Assembly: GCA_937922805.1 (NCBI GenBank)
Contig: CALAJV010000016.1
Location: 124,001 to 188,000 of the forward strand
Source: an uncultured Acidimicrobiales bacterium
GTDB lineage: Bacteria; Actinomycetota; Acidimicrobiia; Acidimicrobiales; SZUA-35
Direction: 5' to 3'
Length of the DNA: 64,000 bases
Below the pieces are notes generated by a model. That model did not search any database and was not told where the DNA came from. It worked only from the letters and a program-made list of their open reading frames with translations. How positions within the stretch are numbered: the stretch's first letter is position 1; the number at the start of each line of letters is the position of its first letter. Below are positions 52,647 to 60,974 of this stretch, in pieces. Both the position numbers and the translations under genes were made by a program.

Positions 52647-55139
52647 TCAGTCATCAGCAGTGGTACGGCGATTCCTCGTTGTCGTCACCCGGCGGGTAAC
52701 TGTCGGTGTCGGAGGTTTGGCGGTTGTTGCTGGTTTGGCGGTTGTTGCTGGCTTGGCCGTTGTTGCTGGTTTGGCGGTTGTTGGTGGTTTGGCCGTTGTT
52801 GCTGGTTTGGCCGTCGTCGCTGGTTTGGCCGTCGTCGCTGGTTTGGCGGTCGTAGTTGGTTTCGCTGTTGTCGGAGCCGCTGTTGTCACCGTCGTTTCTG
52901 GAACTGTCGTCGGTGGCCGGGTAGGCGGCGGTCTCGTGGTTGTGGTGTGTGTCTGAGGTACGTCAGTTACGTACGGGACATCGTTTCGGGGAATAAAGGT
53001 GCTCGACACGACGACAGTTGGCGGTGCTGGAACTGTCTCTACTCGGGCCTGCGGGGATGCCGTCAATTCGGCGATCAAGAAGTAAGCGGCTACCGCAGCG
53101 ATGATGATGACGCCAAGAACAGCAGCAAAAGTTGCTAGGCCCCGCCGGCTTCGATGCCAAACGATCATAGCGGAGGTCGCTAGCTCCGTAACGCCCGATT
53201 GTGGGATACGGTTCAGATCCCGCTGAGATCGAGCTAACCCATGTTCATAACGATTGTAGGCGCCATGAGGAGTTCGGTACGCGAGCTCTCCATCGGTCTC
53301 CGGAGAATCTTGAACGTCGGTCTCAGACTTTGGTAACACAAAAGGGGCGCCTGAGTCGGGCGTCTCGTCGGCTGCCAAACCAGCGTCTGGCTTCGACTTT
53401 TCGACGGCAAGGTCATTCGGGTCGAAATGAAGAATCGTTTGGTCTGGGTCGAGATCTCGGCTGCGAACTTCATCTCCGGGCTCAGCTTCAATCGACTCGT
53501 CGGCGGCATCGGTTCGTAGGTCGAGATGGAGGAGCGTTCGATCGGCGTCAAACCCCTCAGCTGGAATATCGAGATCATTGGTTGACAGGCGAGTTGTTGC
53601 CTCGACTCCATTGTCGCTCGAGGCATCAAGATCGGCTCGGAACTGCTCCAGATCTAGTTCACTAATGTTGTTTATCGTCTCCAACGCGTCCAAGTGGACT
53701 TCTGGCTCTTGGTCTACCGATGCGCTTAACGTTTCGAGCTGATCAAGATCAACCTCATCCAAATTATGGATTGTCTCGAGCGCATCGAGATCGACTACGG
53801 CCGTTTCAAAGATCAAATCAGGTTCGTCTGGGGAGTCGGTGTCGTTGGTGTCGTTGGGTTGGTAGTCGTTGATGGTTTCGAGTTGCTGGTTGTTTGTGTG
53901 TTCTGGTTCGTTGGTTTCTGGTTGTTCGTCTGGGGAGTCGGTGTCGTTGGGTTGGTAGTCGTTGATGGTTTCGAGTTGCTCGTCCACTGATGCCGGTTCT
54001 GGTGAAGAGTCGACATCTACGAAACTGTCGGGTGAATCGGCGCTCGAAGGTTCGAGATCAAGCAGATCTAGCAGCTCTGGCTCATCGCCGTCTACGTCTG
54101 AACTTGACGATTCAAGATCAAGATCGAGGCCAGCATCAAATTGATCTTTCTCATCAGGTTCTTCGTCGGGCAATGACGGGTCAGCGAACGTGATGTCACC
54201 TAGATCAGGAGGGAGAAAAGGATCTGATGACCCCCCGACAAGGGCTGACCGTTGATTACCGTCTGGCTCGAAAGCGATGTCGTCTATCGCCGGCGTGTCA
54301 TCTTCAGGAGCCAGAAAAACGTCATCGGCGCTTGCGTCGATCGCCATCGAGGCCGAGTCGACAACGACGTCATCAGGGTCGGAATCTACCGCGGTTAGAA
54401 GAGCCCGTGCGAACGCTCCACAATCGGGGTAGCGAGCATCGGCTAAAGCCAGACCTTGTTCGATCACGGTGAAAACCCGAGCAGGAACAGCGTTACTGAC
54501 TTCTCGGAGAAACTGCTCTTTTGGTTCGCTCGGCGGTCTACCTCGGCCAACGACGAGCGCAGCCAGAACCTCAGCCAGCGAAAACACATCCGAGGTAGTC
54601 GTATGTGGCGTGCTCTTGGTAATCTCTGGAGCCTCGTAGGTTGGGGTCCCGTCATCGAAACGACGGGTCGCCATGCCGAAGGCGGCCACAATTGGCGACT
54701 CGGAATCACGAAGGAAAATCGTAGATGGTCGAAGCCCTCCGAGAGCAAGCCCTTGGGCGTGCACCGATGCGACAATCTGAGCTGTTTGGGCAATTAGCTT
54801 CGAAGCCCGATGCCACGGCATCGGCCCGTGTTGCAGCTGATCTTGAAGGCTCCCAATCGGGAAGTGAGGGGTGATCACATAATCGCACCCGGCTCGGGCC
54901 ACCCCAACTTCGATTAGCTCGATGAAACCAGGGTCGGCCTTGATCGTTCGCTCGAGGAGCCTTCGCTTCCGATCGAATCGTTTTGGCAGGATGGGTTCGT
55001 GGTGCTTTTCCAGAAACTTGACAACGAGACGGGTGCCGCTGCCAAGCCTGCTGATGAGACGCACTGAGCCGTCATCAGAGATCGACCGTATTGGCTCGTA
55101 TCCAGCAATACCAAGATCTGTTTCGATGTTCACCTGCAT
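52647..55139 (-). CDS. Membrane pseudokinase with repetitive acidic linker and Pro/Thr tail
   Basis: An 830-residue protein. Residues 1-265 follow a Ser/Thr kinase fold with the beta-3 lysine retained (VVKF, Lys41), but the catalytic loop reads LALGGLRPSTIFL where HRDLKPxN is expected, and DFG reads AFG; it is therefore a predicted pseudokinase. A linker of about 390 residues is very acidic and holds repeats: LETIN(D/N)-type motifs several times (including a near-duplicated 56-65 bp DNA segment), and two copies of D(R/Q)T(L/I)LH(L/F)D. A membrane helix spans about 663-690. The exported tail has TTAKPA hexapeptides in nine tandem copies, ending TTTRNRRTTADD. Probable signalling scaffold spanning the membrane and cell wall. 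Confidence 0.8.
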   Translation of the reverse strand: MQVNIETDLGIAGYEPIRSISDDGSVRLISRLGSGTRLVVKFLEKHHEPILPKRFDRKRRLLERTIKADPGFIELIEVGVARAGCDYVITPHFPIGSLQDQLQHGPMPWHRASKLIAQTAQIVASVHAQGLALGGLRPSTIFLRDSESPIVAAFGMATRRFDDGTPTYEAPEITKSTPHTTTSDVFSLAEVLAALVVGRGRPPSEPKEQFLREVSNAVPARVFTVIEQGLALADARYPDCGAFARALLTAVDSDPDDVVVDSASMAIDASADDVFLAPEDDTPAIDDIAFEPDGNQRSALVGGSSDPFLPPDLGDITFADPSLPDEEPDEKDQFDAGLDLDLESSSSDVDGDEPELLDLLDLEPSSADSPDSFVDVDSSPEPASVDEQLETINDYQPNDTDSPDEQPETNEPEHTNNQQLETINDYQPNDTNDTDSPDEPDLIFETAVVDLDALETIHNLDEVDLDQLETLSASVDQEPEVHLDALETINNISELDLEQFRADLDASSDNGVEATTRLSTNDLDIPAEGFDADRTLLHLDLRTDAADESIEAEPGDEVRSRDLDPDQTILHFDPNDLAVEKSKPDAGLAADETPDSGAPFVLPKSETDVQDSPETDGELAYRTPHGAYNRYEHGLARSQRDLNRIPQSGVTELATSAMIVWHRSRRGLATFAAVLGVIIIAAVAAYFLIAELTASPQARVETVPAPPTVVVSSTFIPRNDVPYVTDVPQTHTTTTRPPPTRPPTTVPETTVTTAAPTTAKPTTTAKPATTAKPATTAKPATTAKPPTTAKPATTAKPATTAKPATTAKPPTPTVTRRVTTTRNRRTTADD
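52714..52872. repeat. 18-bp tandem array coding TTAKPA hexapeptides
   Basis: Nine 18-bp units of the type GGTTTGGCGGTTGTTGCT (plus strand) code, on the minus strand, for TTAKP(A/T/P) repeats in the exported tail of the pseudokinase. Codon variation between units is mostly silent, so the array is kept at protein level. Length may vary between strains. Confidence 0.8.
53823..53980. repeat. Direct repeat pair in the pseudokinase linker
   Basis: A segment starting TTCGTCTGGGGAGTCGGTGT occurs at 53823-53887 (65 bp) and 53925-53980 (56 bp). The first copy has an extra 9 bp (GTGTCGTTG). The repeats code for LETINDYQPND...TDSPDE in the acidic linker. Confidence 0.8.
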
Positions 55140-55341
55140 GTTAAATCATCCACCCTGCAGCGATTCGGCATGATCCGCCCAGGAATCCACGTCGTTATCT
55201 GACGGCTAGTTCAAAAGCTATCTTCTCTTCTGTCCTTGTTCCAGTCTAGGGCCACCGGTAGCCTGTCACCGGGCATGACCGCTGTATTTTGGTGCTCAGT
55301 TCGGGGTTAAAGCACACAAAGTTAGTGATAGGAATTGACTA

Positions 55342-55719
55342 TTGGAGATAAGCGCAATAACCCTGGCGACTACAGACATGAGTCGAGCTGTGGCTTTTTG
55401 GCAGGTTCTAGGACTAGAAACGACCTACGGAGGGTCGGCAGAACCGTTTACTTCGCTGATCTTCGGATCGAATTTCGTGAACCTGCAACTAGTAGATGAT
55501 TCGAGTGACGACATCGGACCGAGAGGGTGGGGGAGGGTCGTGTTCCATGTGGATTCACCAGACGAAGTTTGGAACCGATTTGCGTCGGCCGGCTACGAGT
55601 CTGAAACTGAGCCGAAAGACGCTCCTTGGGGGGAACGCTTTTTCCATATCGTCGACCCAGATGGTCATGAGCTAAGTTTTGCTCGACGGTTACACCACGA
55701 TGAGGTTAGACACGACTAG
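55342..55719 (+). CDS. Glyoxalase/bleomycin-resistance (VOC) superfamily protein
   Basis: A 125-residue single VOC domain starting at TTG 55342, with ATAGGA about 8 nt upstream. The pattern is the two beta-alpha-beta-beta-beta modules: EISAITLATTDMSRAVAFWQVLGLETTYGG, FVNLQLVDDS, GRVVFHVDSPDEVWNRFASAGYESETEPKDAPWGERFFHIVDPDGHELSFARRL. The closing Asp-Pro-Asp-Gly-His-Glu-Leu includes the metal Glu. A glyoxalase, dioxygenase or binding role is possible; the substrate cannot be assigned. Confidence 0.85.
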   Translation: MEISAITLATTDMSRAVAFWQVLGLETTYGGSAEPFTSLIFGSNFVNLQLVDDSSDDIGPRGWGRVVFHVDSPDEVWNRFASAGYESETEPKDAPWGERFFHIVDPDGHELSFARRLHHDEVRHD

Positions 55720-55738
55720 GCCAGACCGGAGCCAACTA

Positions 55739-55940
55739 CCTAAGTCGAGCATCATCTTGCCCGAACCGATCGTGCCTAAAACCGATCGTGCCTAAGTCGA
55801 TCTTGCCTAAGTCGATCTTGCCTAAGTCGATCTTGCCTAAGTCGATCTTGCCTAAGTCGATCTTGCCCGAACCGATCGTGCCTAAGTCGATCTTGCCCGA
55901 ACCGATCTTGCTTAAGCCGATCTGGTTTAATACGGTCTTG
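55739..55940. repeat. 15-bp tandem repeat array in intergenic DNA
   Basis: CCTAAGTCGATCTTG occurs five times back to back at 55791-55865, with diverged units on both sides (CCCGAACCGATCGTG at 55760 and 55866, CCTAAGTCGATCTTG again at 55881, then CCCGAACCGATCTTG, CTTAAGCCGATCTGG and TTTAATACGGTCTTG). Altogether about 13 units. Because 15 is a multiple of three, frames on both strands stay open and encode pentapeptides (KIDLG or PKSIL), but these do not look like real proteins. It lies just upstream of the sugar-lactone oxidase gene. Confidence 0.9.
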
Positions 55941-55986
55941 GTTATGACAACGGCTCTTGTTCCCGACAAAGACTGAGAATCAACAC

Positions 55987-57294
55987 ATGTCAGCGACCCG
56001 CTGGTCCAATTGGTCAGGAAAACAAAAGAGCGACGGCCAAGTCCAAGTCTTAGCCCCTGTATCCGAGAGCGAACTTTCCTCTGTTCTCGCTGACCCGAAT
56101 CACTCGGGCCAGCGGATTCGAGCGGTTGGGGCTTCTCACAGTCATTCCCGTATCGCCGCCCCCGATGAGCTTATGGTTGTCACCGACAACTGGCAAGGCG
56201 TTACCGGCCTGGTTGAACCGTTGGGGCTGCCCCAACCAGATCTATCTGGTCCGGCGCGAATGGAGCCAAGCGACGTCGACGACGTAGCGTCTAGTCGTTC
56301 TACATCTGATGATCTTGATCAGTCATCGCCGATCGTGCGAGTTAAGTCAGGCACACGGATCTTTCAAATGGGAGAACCGCTATGGCACCTGGGGTTCGGG
56401 CTGATGAACCAAGGCGATATCGACCGACAATCCATAGCAGGCGCGATGTCAACAGGAACGCACGGGTCAGGGAGCACGTTGAAAAATATCTCGGCCTCCG
56501 TCGTTGGCGCTCGAATACTCCTAGCTGACGGCGAACTAGCCGAGTGCAGCCGTTGGATAGAACCCGAACTATTCGAGCTTGCTCGCCATTCGCTCGGGTC
56601 GGTTGGTCTCGTCGTAGATGTCGATCTTGCCGTTCGCCGACGGTACAAACTTGAAGAACGATTGTGGTCGGAAGATCCTAATGTGGTGATGGCTGACATC
56701 GAGAACCTAATCACATCGAACCGCCACTTCGAGTTTTTCTGGATGCCAGATCGTGATAAATGCGCGTGTAAATCGCTAAACGAGCTTTCAAGCAACGACG
56801 ATTCAGCCACTTCGGTCGAACCGATTGAGCAGCACTCGAAGCTCCACCGCAGCGGATGGAGTCACCAAATAATTTCCACCCTCCGGCACGATCTTCACAC
56901 CGAGATGGAATTCGCAGTTCCCGCTAGTTCTGGACCAGCATGCTTTCTTGAACTTCGAGTCATGATTCTGAAGCGGTTTCCCGATCTTCAATGGCCGCTT
57001 GAATATCGGACTGTCGCTGAAGATGATCTTGCCATCAGCACAGCAACCGGTCGGCCGACCGTTACCATCTCAGTTCATCAAGACGTTTCGATCGATGACC
57101 AGCCGCTCTTCGACGCTTGCGAGGAAATCTTCCGACGCCACGACGGTCGGCCTCATTGGGGAAAGGTCCACTATCACACCGGAGCTGACCTAGCTCGGTT
57201 GTACCCACGGTACGGGCGATGGTGGCAGGACCGTGACCGGTTTGACCCCGACGGTCGATTCTTGAACTCCTACGTTGAGGATCTACGACCTTAG
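55987..57294 (+). CDS. FAD-linked sugar-1,4-lactone oxidase (D-arabinono-lactone oxidase family)
   Basis: The ATG at 55987 gives a 435-residue flavoprotein. The N-terminal FAD-binding domain has VGASHSHSRIAAPDEL, whose second or first His is the equivalent of the flavin-linked His of GHSFT, and AGAMSTGTHGSGSTLKNISA for flavin phosphate. The C-terminal substrate-binding domain ends HWGKVHYHTGADLARLYPRYGRWWQDRDRFDPDGRFLNSYV, diagnostic for the aldonolactone oxidase family. An inserted acidic stretch (about 75-110, DVDDVASSRSTSDDLDQ) is unusual. Likely oxidises a sugar lactone or alditol with oxygen. Its stop overlaps the stop of the FHA-HTH gene by 4 nt. Confidence 0.9.
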   Translation: MSATRWSNWSGKQKSDGQVQVLAPVSESELSSVLADPNHSGQRIRAVGASHSHSRIAAPDELMVVTDNWQGVTGLVEPLGLPQPDLSGPARMEPSDVDDVASSRSTSDDLDQSSPIVRVKSGTRIFQMGEPLWHLGFGLMNQGDIDRQSIAGAMSTGTHGSGSTLKNISASVVGARILLADGELAECSRWIEPELFELARHSLGSVGLVVDVDLAVRRRYKLEERLWSEDPNVVMADIENLITSNRHFEFFWMPDRDKCACKSLNELSSNDDSATSVEPIEQHSKLHRSGWSHQIISTLRHDLHTEMEFAVPASSGPACFLELRVMILKRFPDLQWPLEYRTVAEDDLAISTATGRPTVTISVHQDVSIDDQPLFDACEEIFRRHDGRPHWGKVHYHTGADLARLYPRYGRWWQDRDRFDPDGRFLNSYVEDLRP

Positions 57295-57983
57295 CTGGAA
57301 CGATCAGCGGCTGGCCTAGGACCCTCTGGCTCGCCCAAAGCAGCCCACTCTAGATCGTGCATTGTGACGAGCCCCTGCGAGACCAAGTACTCGACAAGGT
57401 TTTCGGAACTATCGATGAAACGAACGTTCTTATCCCTCAACTTGACTCGGAGGCGCTGCAACGTGTTGTCGACCGTCTTGGGCGAGACACCCCAGACCTC
57501 AGCAATTTCAGTGTGGGTCGCCATCGGTCCGCCTCGGCCGGACAGGCGGCCCTGTGCTAGCGAAACGACAAAGTCGATCTCGCGTGGAGTCAACTTCGTA
57601 CCATAGGTGACGGTGTCGATTCCGATGTCTATCCCGTCGACAGTTGGGCTTCGCACCTTTTTCGGTTCGTCTTCAAGAAAGTAACTCAGCTCATACCGAG
57701 TCGGGCCAGCACTAATTGAAACGATACCGGTCTTGCCAAGTATCGGACTTGAAGCGCCAGCGTGAAGATCAACTACTGCACCGTCGGAAGAGACCACTTT
57801 AATACGGAGCCGACTGCCGGTATTCTCGACCCACCAAATGCCGTTATCCAGACGGAACCGTCCAGCCCGACGATGAAGATAAGTATTATCGGGATCCAGC
57901 GAAAGGTCAGCGTTTCGACCGAACGTCAATTCGGAGTCGGGACGCATTCTCTCCTCGATGAACTGAACGACTAAGGCTGACAA
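57291..57983 (-). CDS. FHA domain plus LuxR-type HTH regulator
   Basis: A 230-residue soluble protein starting at TTG 57983. Residues 1-100 have the FHA pattern: LTFGRNADLSLDPDNTYLHRRAGRF (Arg and Ser/His positions of the phosphothreonine pocket are only partly conserved) and WWVENTGSRLRIKV. Residues about 130-190 are a LuxR-type helix-turn-helix: KLTPREIDFVVSLAQGRLSG...THTEIAEVWGVSPKTVDNTLQRLRVKLRDK. This is an FHA reader fused to a DNA-binding domain, so it could convert Ser/Thr phosphorylation into transcriptional control. Its 3' end overlaps the convergent oxidase gene by 4 nt; upstream is an unknown gene on the same strand. Ser/Thr-kinase-like genes lie at 52.6 and 61.7 kb. Confidence 0.82.
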   Translation of the reverse strand: MSALVVQFIEERMRPDSELTFGRNADLSLDPDNTYLHRRAGRFRLDNGIWWVENTGSRLRIKVVSSDGAVVDLHAGASSPILGKTGIVSISAGPTRYELSYFLEDEPKKVRSPTVDGIDIGIDTVTYGTKLTPREIDFVVSLAQGRLSGRGGPMATHTEIAEVWGVSPKTVDNTLQRLRVKLRDKNVRFIDSSENLVEYLVSQGLVTMHDLEWAALGEPEGPRPAADRSS

Positions 57984-58013
57984 GTTCGCCCCACATTGAC
58001 ATCCACGAGACCA

Positions 58014-58805
58014 TCATTCCAGGAAGTCCGCTGATTTCAAAGAATCTGCTGCTGTTTGGTAGTAGTTCGTCGTTCCAGGGCTTCTCGAATCCGCTGATTG
58101 ACTCAAATTGGCCCTAATGGCATAGATGGCACAGAGATGCTGCGATTCTGCTCGAGTGCTGTGGCTACAACACCAAATGATCGATCTAGCGCCGATGAGT
58201 AACGTGCGTTCGACCTGACGATCGGTGCAGCATGCAACGTCGTGGGATTCGAGCAATGCGAGCAATTGATAGTCGAAATCGTAGGCAAGGCCAGTGGTCC
58301 AATAGCCAGCTTCGACAACACAAAGTCGGCACCCTCGAACCCAGACCGCGTGAAGCTCTGGGTCAACACTCGATCGAAGGTTGTTGATCGCTGTCTGATA
58401 GACGTTGGCCCCAGCCTGTTCCCACACCTCCACTAACGCCGACCGGGCCTCAACGACCCCTCGTCCAACGTCGATGAACGGGCTCAAAACCGTGGTCGCC
58501 AAAGGAAGGTCGGAAACAGTGAGCGATACGCCAGCATGGCCCTCATTTTCTGCGTGGCCGAAAGGTCGGCCCCGAACCAGCACCCAGCCCAAACGCGACG
58601 GCAGGCGCAATCTCACCCTGGCTGATACATCAGGCCACGACGTAATTGGAAAAGACCGAATGACTTGATCCGGTGTTCTCTCAGGGTCCAAGCGATGTTT
58701 GCGACCGGCTAACTGCTGAGAATATCGATCAACAGAGCCATTCTTTGATTCGGTCGTCGTGCCAAAAGGCAAGGATTGGTTCTCATCGGCGCGTCCGGTT
58801 GTCAT
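58014..58805 (-). CDS. Hypothetical protein with cysteine-rich C-terminal third
   Basis: A 263-residue frame from ATG 58805. The N-terminal 130 residues contain hydrophilic strands and a segment that may be a small beta domain (VRLRLPSRLGWVLVRGRPFGHAENEGHAGVSLTVSDLPLATTVLSPFIDVGRGVVEAR). The last third has several Cys/His (CRLCVVEAGYW, HDVACCTDRQ, SIIWCCSHSTRAESQHLC) that could bind metal. No signal peptide or membrane helix. Composition is plausible for a real protein, but I recognise no family. It is 30 nt upstream of the FHA-HTH gene and may be co-transcribed with it. Confidence 0.6.
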   Translation of the reverse strand: MTTGRADENQSLPFGTTTESKNGSVDRYSQQLAGRKHRLDPERTPDQVIRSFPITSWPDVSARVRLRLPSRLGWVLVRGRPFGHAENEGHAGVSLTVSDLPLATTVLSPFIDVGRGVVEARSALVEVWEQAGANVYQTAINNLRSSVDPELHAVWVRGCRLCVVEAGYWTTGLAYDFDYQLLALLESHDVACCTDRQVERTLLIGARSIIWCCSHSTRAESQHLCAIYAIRANLSQSADSRSPGTTNYYQTAADSLKSADFLE

Positions 58806-58904
58806 GGGTGCTCACTGGTGGAGTCCTGTGGCGGGGGAAGCGCTTTGCCAGCGTATCGTCGAACTATTGCGGCGAGACTATTGCCTGTTGTGGGTACCTG
58901 TTTG

Positions 58905-59915
58905 CTAGCAGCCCGGAGCTGCAATGATGGATTCTGTAAGCCCAGTCCGAAGACTAGTTACGACTCCGTTGTCGACAGCGAAGACGATTCGGTTGGCTTT
59001 ATCTGCATCGTCGGTCGGAACGAACACCATCAGCTTCTGATTCGGATTGGAATTTGACGCTGCTTCGGTGCTGATGTTGTCTCCATACGCTGCTTGAATG
59101 TCAGCTTCAGTCGAGCCAACGCCGATCCCAGATCGGGTTTGTTGGCCAGGAGAGTAAATCTGGACCGCCGTGACGACGTCATCGCGAATCGTGAGAAGCG
59201 GGGAGTAGGGGTCACCCAGCAAGTAGCTTAGGTAACACGATTCGCCGTCGAGTTTTTTAAGACCATTGCCACCAAGGACACCTTCGGCATCGGCTCGAGT
59301 CATCCCAATCTCGACTGGACCGAACTTTCCGAGTAGAACTTGGAAGTCTTGCATTGGATCCTCATCGGGGGCAACAAGCCACGGCGCCATAATCTCAAGA
59401 GGATCAGCTTCGATCGGGACAAGGCCTGGCTGAGCCAACGTTCCAACCGGTTCAGTAGTCGTTGAAGATCCTGGCTCGATAGAGATGGCTTGGCCAGCCA
59501 GTTGGAAGCTAATCGGGTTAGCGGTCTTGTTAATAAACTCCACCCGATGGTGAGCGGCCGTGCGGCCGCATGGAGGCCTAGCTACCGCAGGCTCCACTAT
59601 CTCGATTGGCCAAGGGCCGGGGCCGACAACTGTGAGGCAGTCCGTAATGGTCACGGGTTCCGAAGCTGTGGTTACCTCAGGCTGGCTAGTCACGCTTCCA
59701 GCGAGGCTGGTGGTCGACTCTCCCAATGCCTGAGCCGTGGTGACGCTGCCATCGAGAACCTCGAGCGTGGTGTCGGTCTCAACTAGTTCGGGGCGCGAGC
59801 CACCGCACGCAGTGAGCACCAATACAAAAGCAACAGCTACACCCGCTCCAACACATCGCTTAGCGGCCCGAGAAGTGCTAGCCGCCTGAACCTTAACGAA
59901 TCCGTTTTGAAACAT
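58905..59915 (-). CDS. Exported lipoprotein with two BamE-like half repeats
   Basis: From ATG 59915 the product is 336 residues. The signal peptide ends in the lipobox VLVLTAC. A Thr/Ser-rich linker follows, then a beta domain with two Cys (TITDCLTVVGPGPWPIEIVEPAVARPPCGR). The C-terminal 130 residues hold two similar units, FGPVEIGMTRADAEGVLGG...CYLSYLL...LLTIRDDVVTAVQIY and SGIGVGSTEADIQAAYGDNIST...RIVFAVDNGVVTSLRTG, the G-x-T-xx-(D/E)-(A/I) pattern of BamE/SmpA-type folds. Likely faces the outside of the membrane. Function unknown. Confidence 0.78.
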   Translation of the reverse strand: MFQNGFVKVQAASTSRAAKRCVGAGVAVAFVLVLTACGGSRPELVETDTTLEVLDGSVTTAQALGESTTSLAGSVTSQPEVTTASEPVTITDCLTVVGPGPWPIEIVEPAVARPPCGRTAAHHRVEFINKTANPISFQLAGQAISIEPGSSTTTEPVGTLAQPGLVPIEADPLEIMAPWLVAPDEDPMQDFQVLLGKFGPVEIGMTRADAEGVLGGNGLKKLDGESCYLSYLLGDPYSPLLTIRDDVVTAVQIYSPGQQTRSGIGVGSTEADIQAAYGDNISTEAASNSNPNQKLMVFVPTDDADKANRIVFAVDNGVVTSLRTGLTESIIAAPGC

Positions 59916-60056
59916 TAGTTCTATTGTGGCCGAAGGTTTGGTGGTATCCACATCACTAGGGGGCAAATTTACCAGCTTTTTCACCACTACTAGTAGAAAC
60001 TTGGGCTGAGGTGCCCATCTGGCGGGCAAACTACGATCTGCCCTACAGTCTCAGCC

Positions 60057-60974
60057 GTGACCGGGTCCAATAGCGAAAGCGGACAAACGTCCGGCCAAGG
60101 GTTCGGAATCGTTGGAGCGTCGCTGTCAGCATTCGCCTGGGGCGCCTCGGGAGTTTTCGCTAAGGCGATTTCGCTTGGAGGACTGACTGTCGTCGCTTAT
60201 CGGTTTTGGATGAGCACGATCGTGTTCTTCGCGTTCATGGCTTTGACCAATCGGCTACCGAATCGACAGGCGTATCGGGCCGCGCTCCCTGGTGCAGTCG
60301 CGCTTGCTGTCGACGTGGTTCTTTTCTTCAGCGCCGTGAAACTAACAACAGTTGCCAATGCCACCGTTGTGGCTTCGCTGCAGCCGTTGCTGATGATGGC
60401 GCTCGGAATTCGATTGCTGGGCGAAACCGTTCGTCGCTCACAAGTCGGATTGGCACTGGTTGCCCTGGCTGGCGTCGCAATTTTGGTGTACGGATCAACC
60501 GGGTCGCCCGAATGGAGTTTGAGCGGAGATTTGCTGGCGGTCGGAGCCCTACTGGCATGGACGGCCTATATGTTCTTTTCCAAGTCGAGCCAAAGCCGAG
60601 TCTCGCCCCTCGAATACACCGCCATTACCGGGCTGGCCTCAGCATTGCTGGCTACAGTCCTGGCGTTCGTGTTTGGGCAAGACATGTCTTGGCCAGACAA
60701 TCGTGACTGGCTTCTTTTAGGAGCGATGGCTTTCGGTTCCGGGATGTTCGCTCACTTGATGATGAATTGGGCGTTGACCAGGATTCCCGTCTGGCTTGGG
60801 TCGACGATGACTCTGGTCATCCCTGCAGCCGCCACAACTATGGCCTGGCTTTGGCTCGGAGAGTCAGTATCGATGGTTCAGCTTGGGGGGATTGGCCTGA
60901 GCCTGGCAGCGCTGGCTGGCCTGATGCTTTCTAGGCTTCCAGGCCGCGAGCGTACCCTGACAATTAGTCAGTGA
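60057..60974 (+). CDS. EamA-family (DMT) transporter
   Basis: A 305-residue membrane protein starting at GTG 60057 with ten predicted helices in two EamA halves: GIVGASLSAFAWGASGVFAKAISLGGLTVVAYRFWMSTIVFF and WSLSGDLLAVGALLAWTAYMFFSKSSQ. Halves of this family typically begin with similar stretches and end in ALxLLPVxA-like (TTVANATVVASLQPLLMMALGIRLLGE). Likely exports or imports a metabolite. The stop overlaps the convergent zinc-ribbon-like gene by 11 nt. Confidence 0.9.
   Translation: MTGSNSESGQTSGQGFGIVGASLSAFAWGASGVFAKAISLGGLTVVAYRFWMSTIVFFAFMALTNRLPNRQAYRAALPGAVALAVDVVLFFSAVKLTTVANATVVASLQPLLMMALGIRLLGETVRRSQVGLALVALAGVAILVYGSTGSPEWSLSGDLLAVGALLAWTAYMFFSKSSQSRVSPLEYTAITGLASALLATVLAFVFGQDMSWPDNRDWLLLGAMAFGSGMFAHLMMNWALTRIPVWLGSTMTLVIPAAATTMAWLWLGESVSMVQLGGIGLSLAALAGLMLSRLPGRERTLTISQ

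Noticed and set aside
55739..55940. CRISPR array or origin iterons
   Set aside because: Units are directly tandem without spacers, and no dnaA, repA or cas gene is nearby.
55788..55976. PKSIL pentapeptide frame (plus) and its KIDLG counterpart (minus)
   Set aside because: Open only because the 15-bp unit is a multiple of three; no ribosome site, no non-repeat domain.
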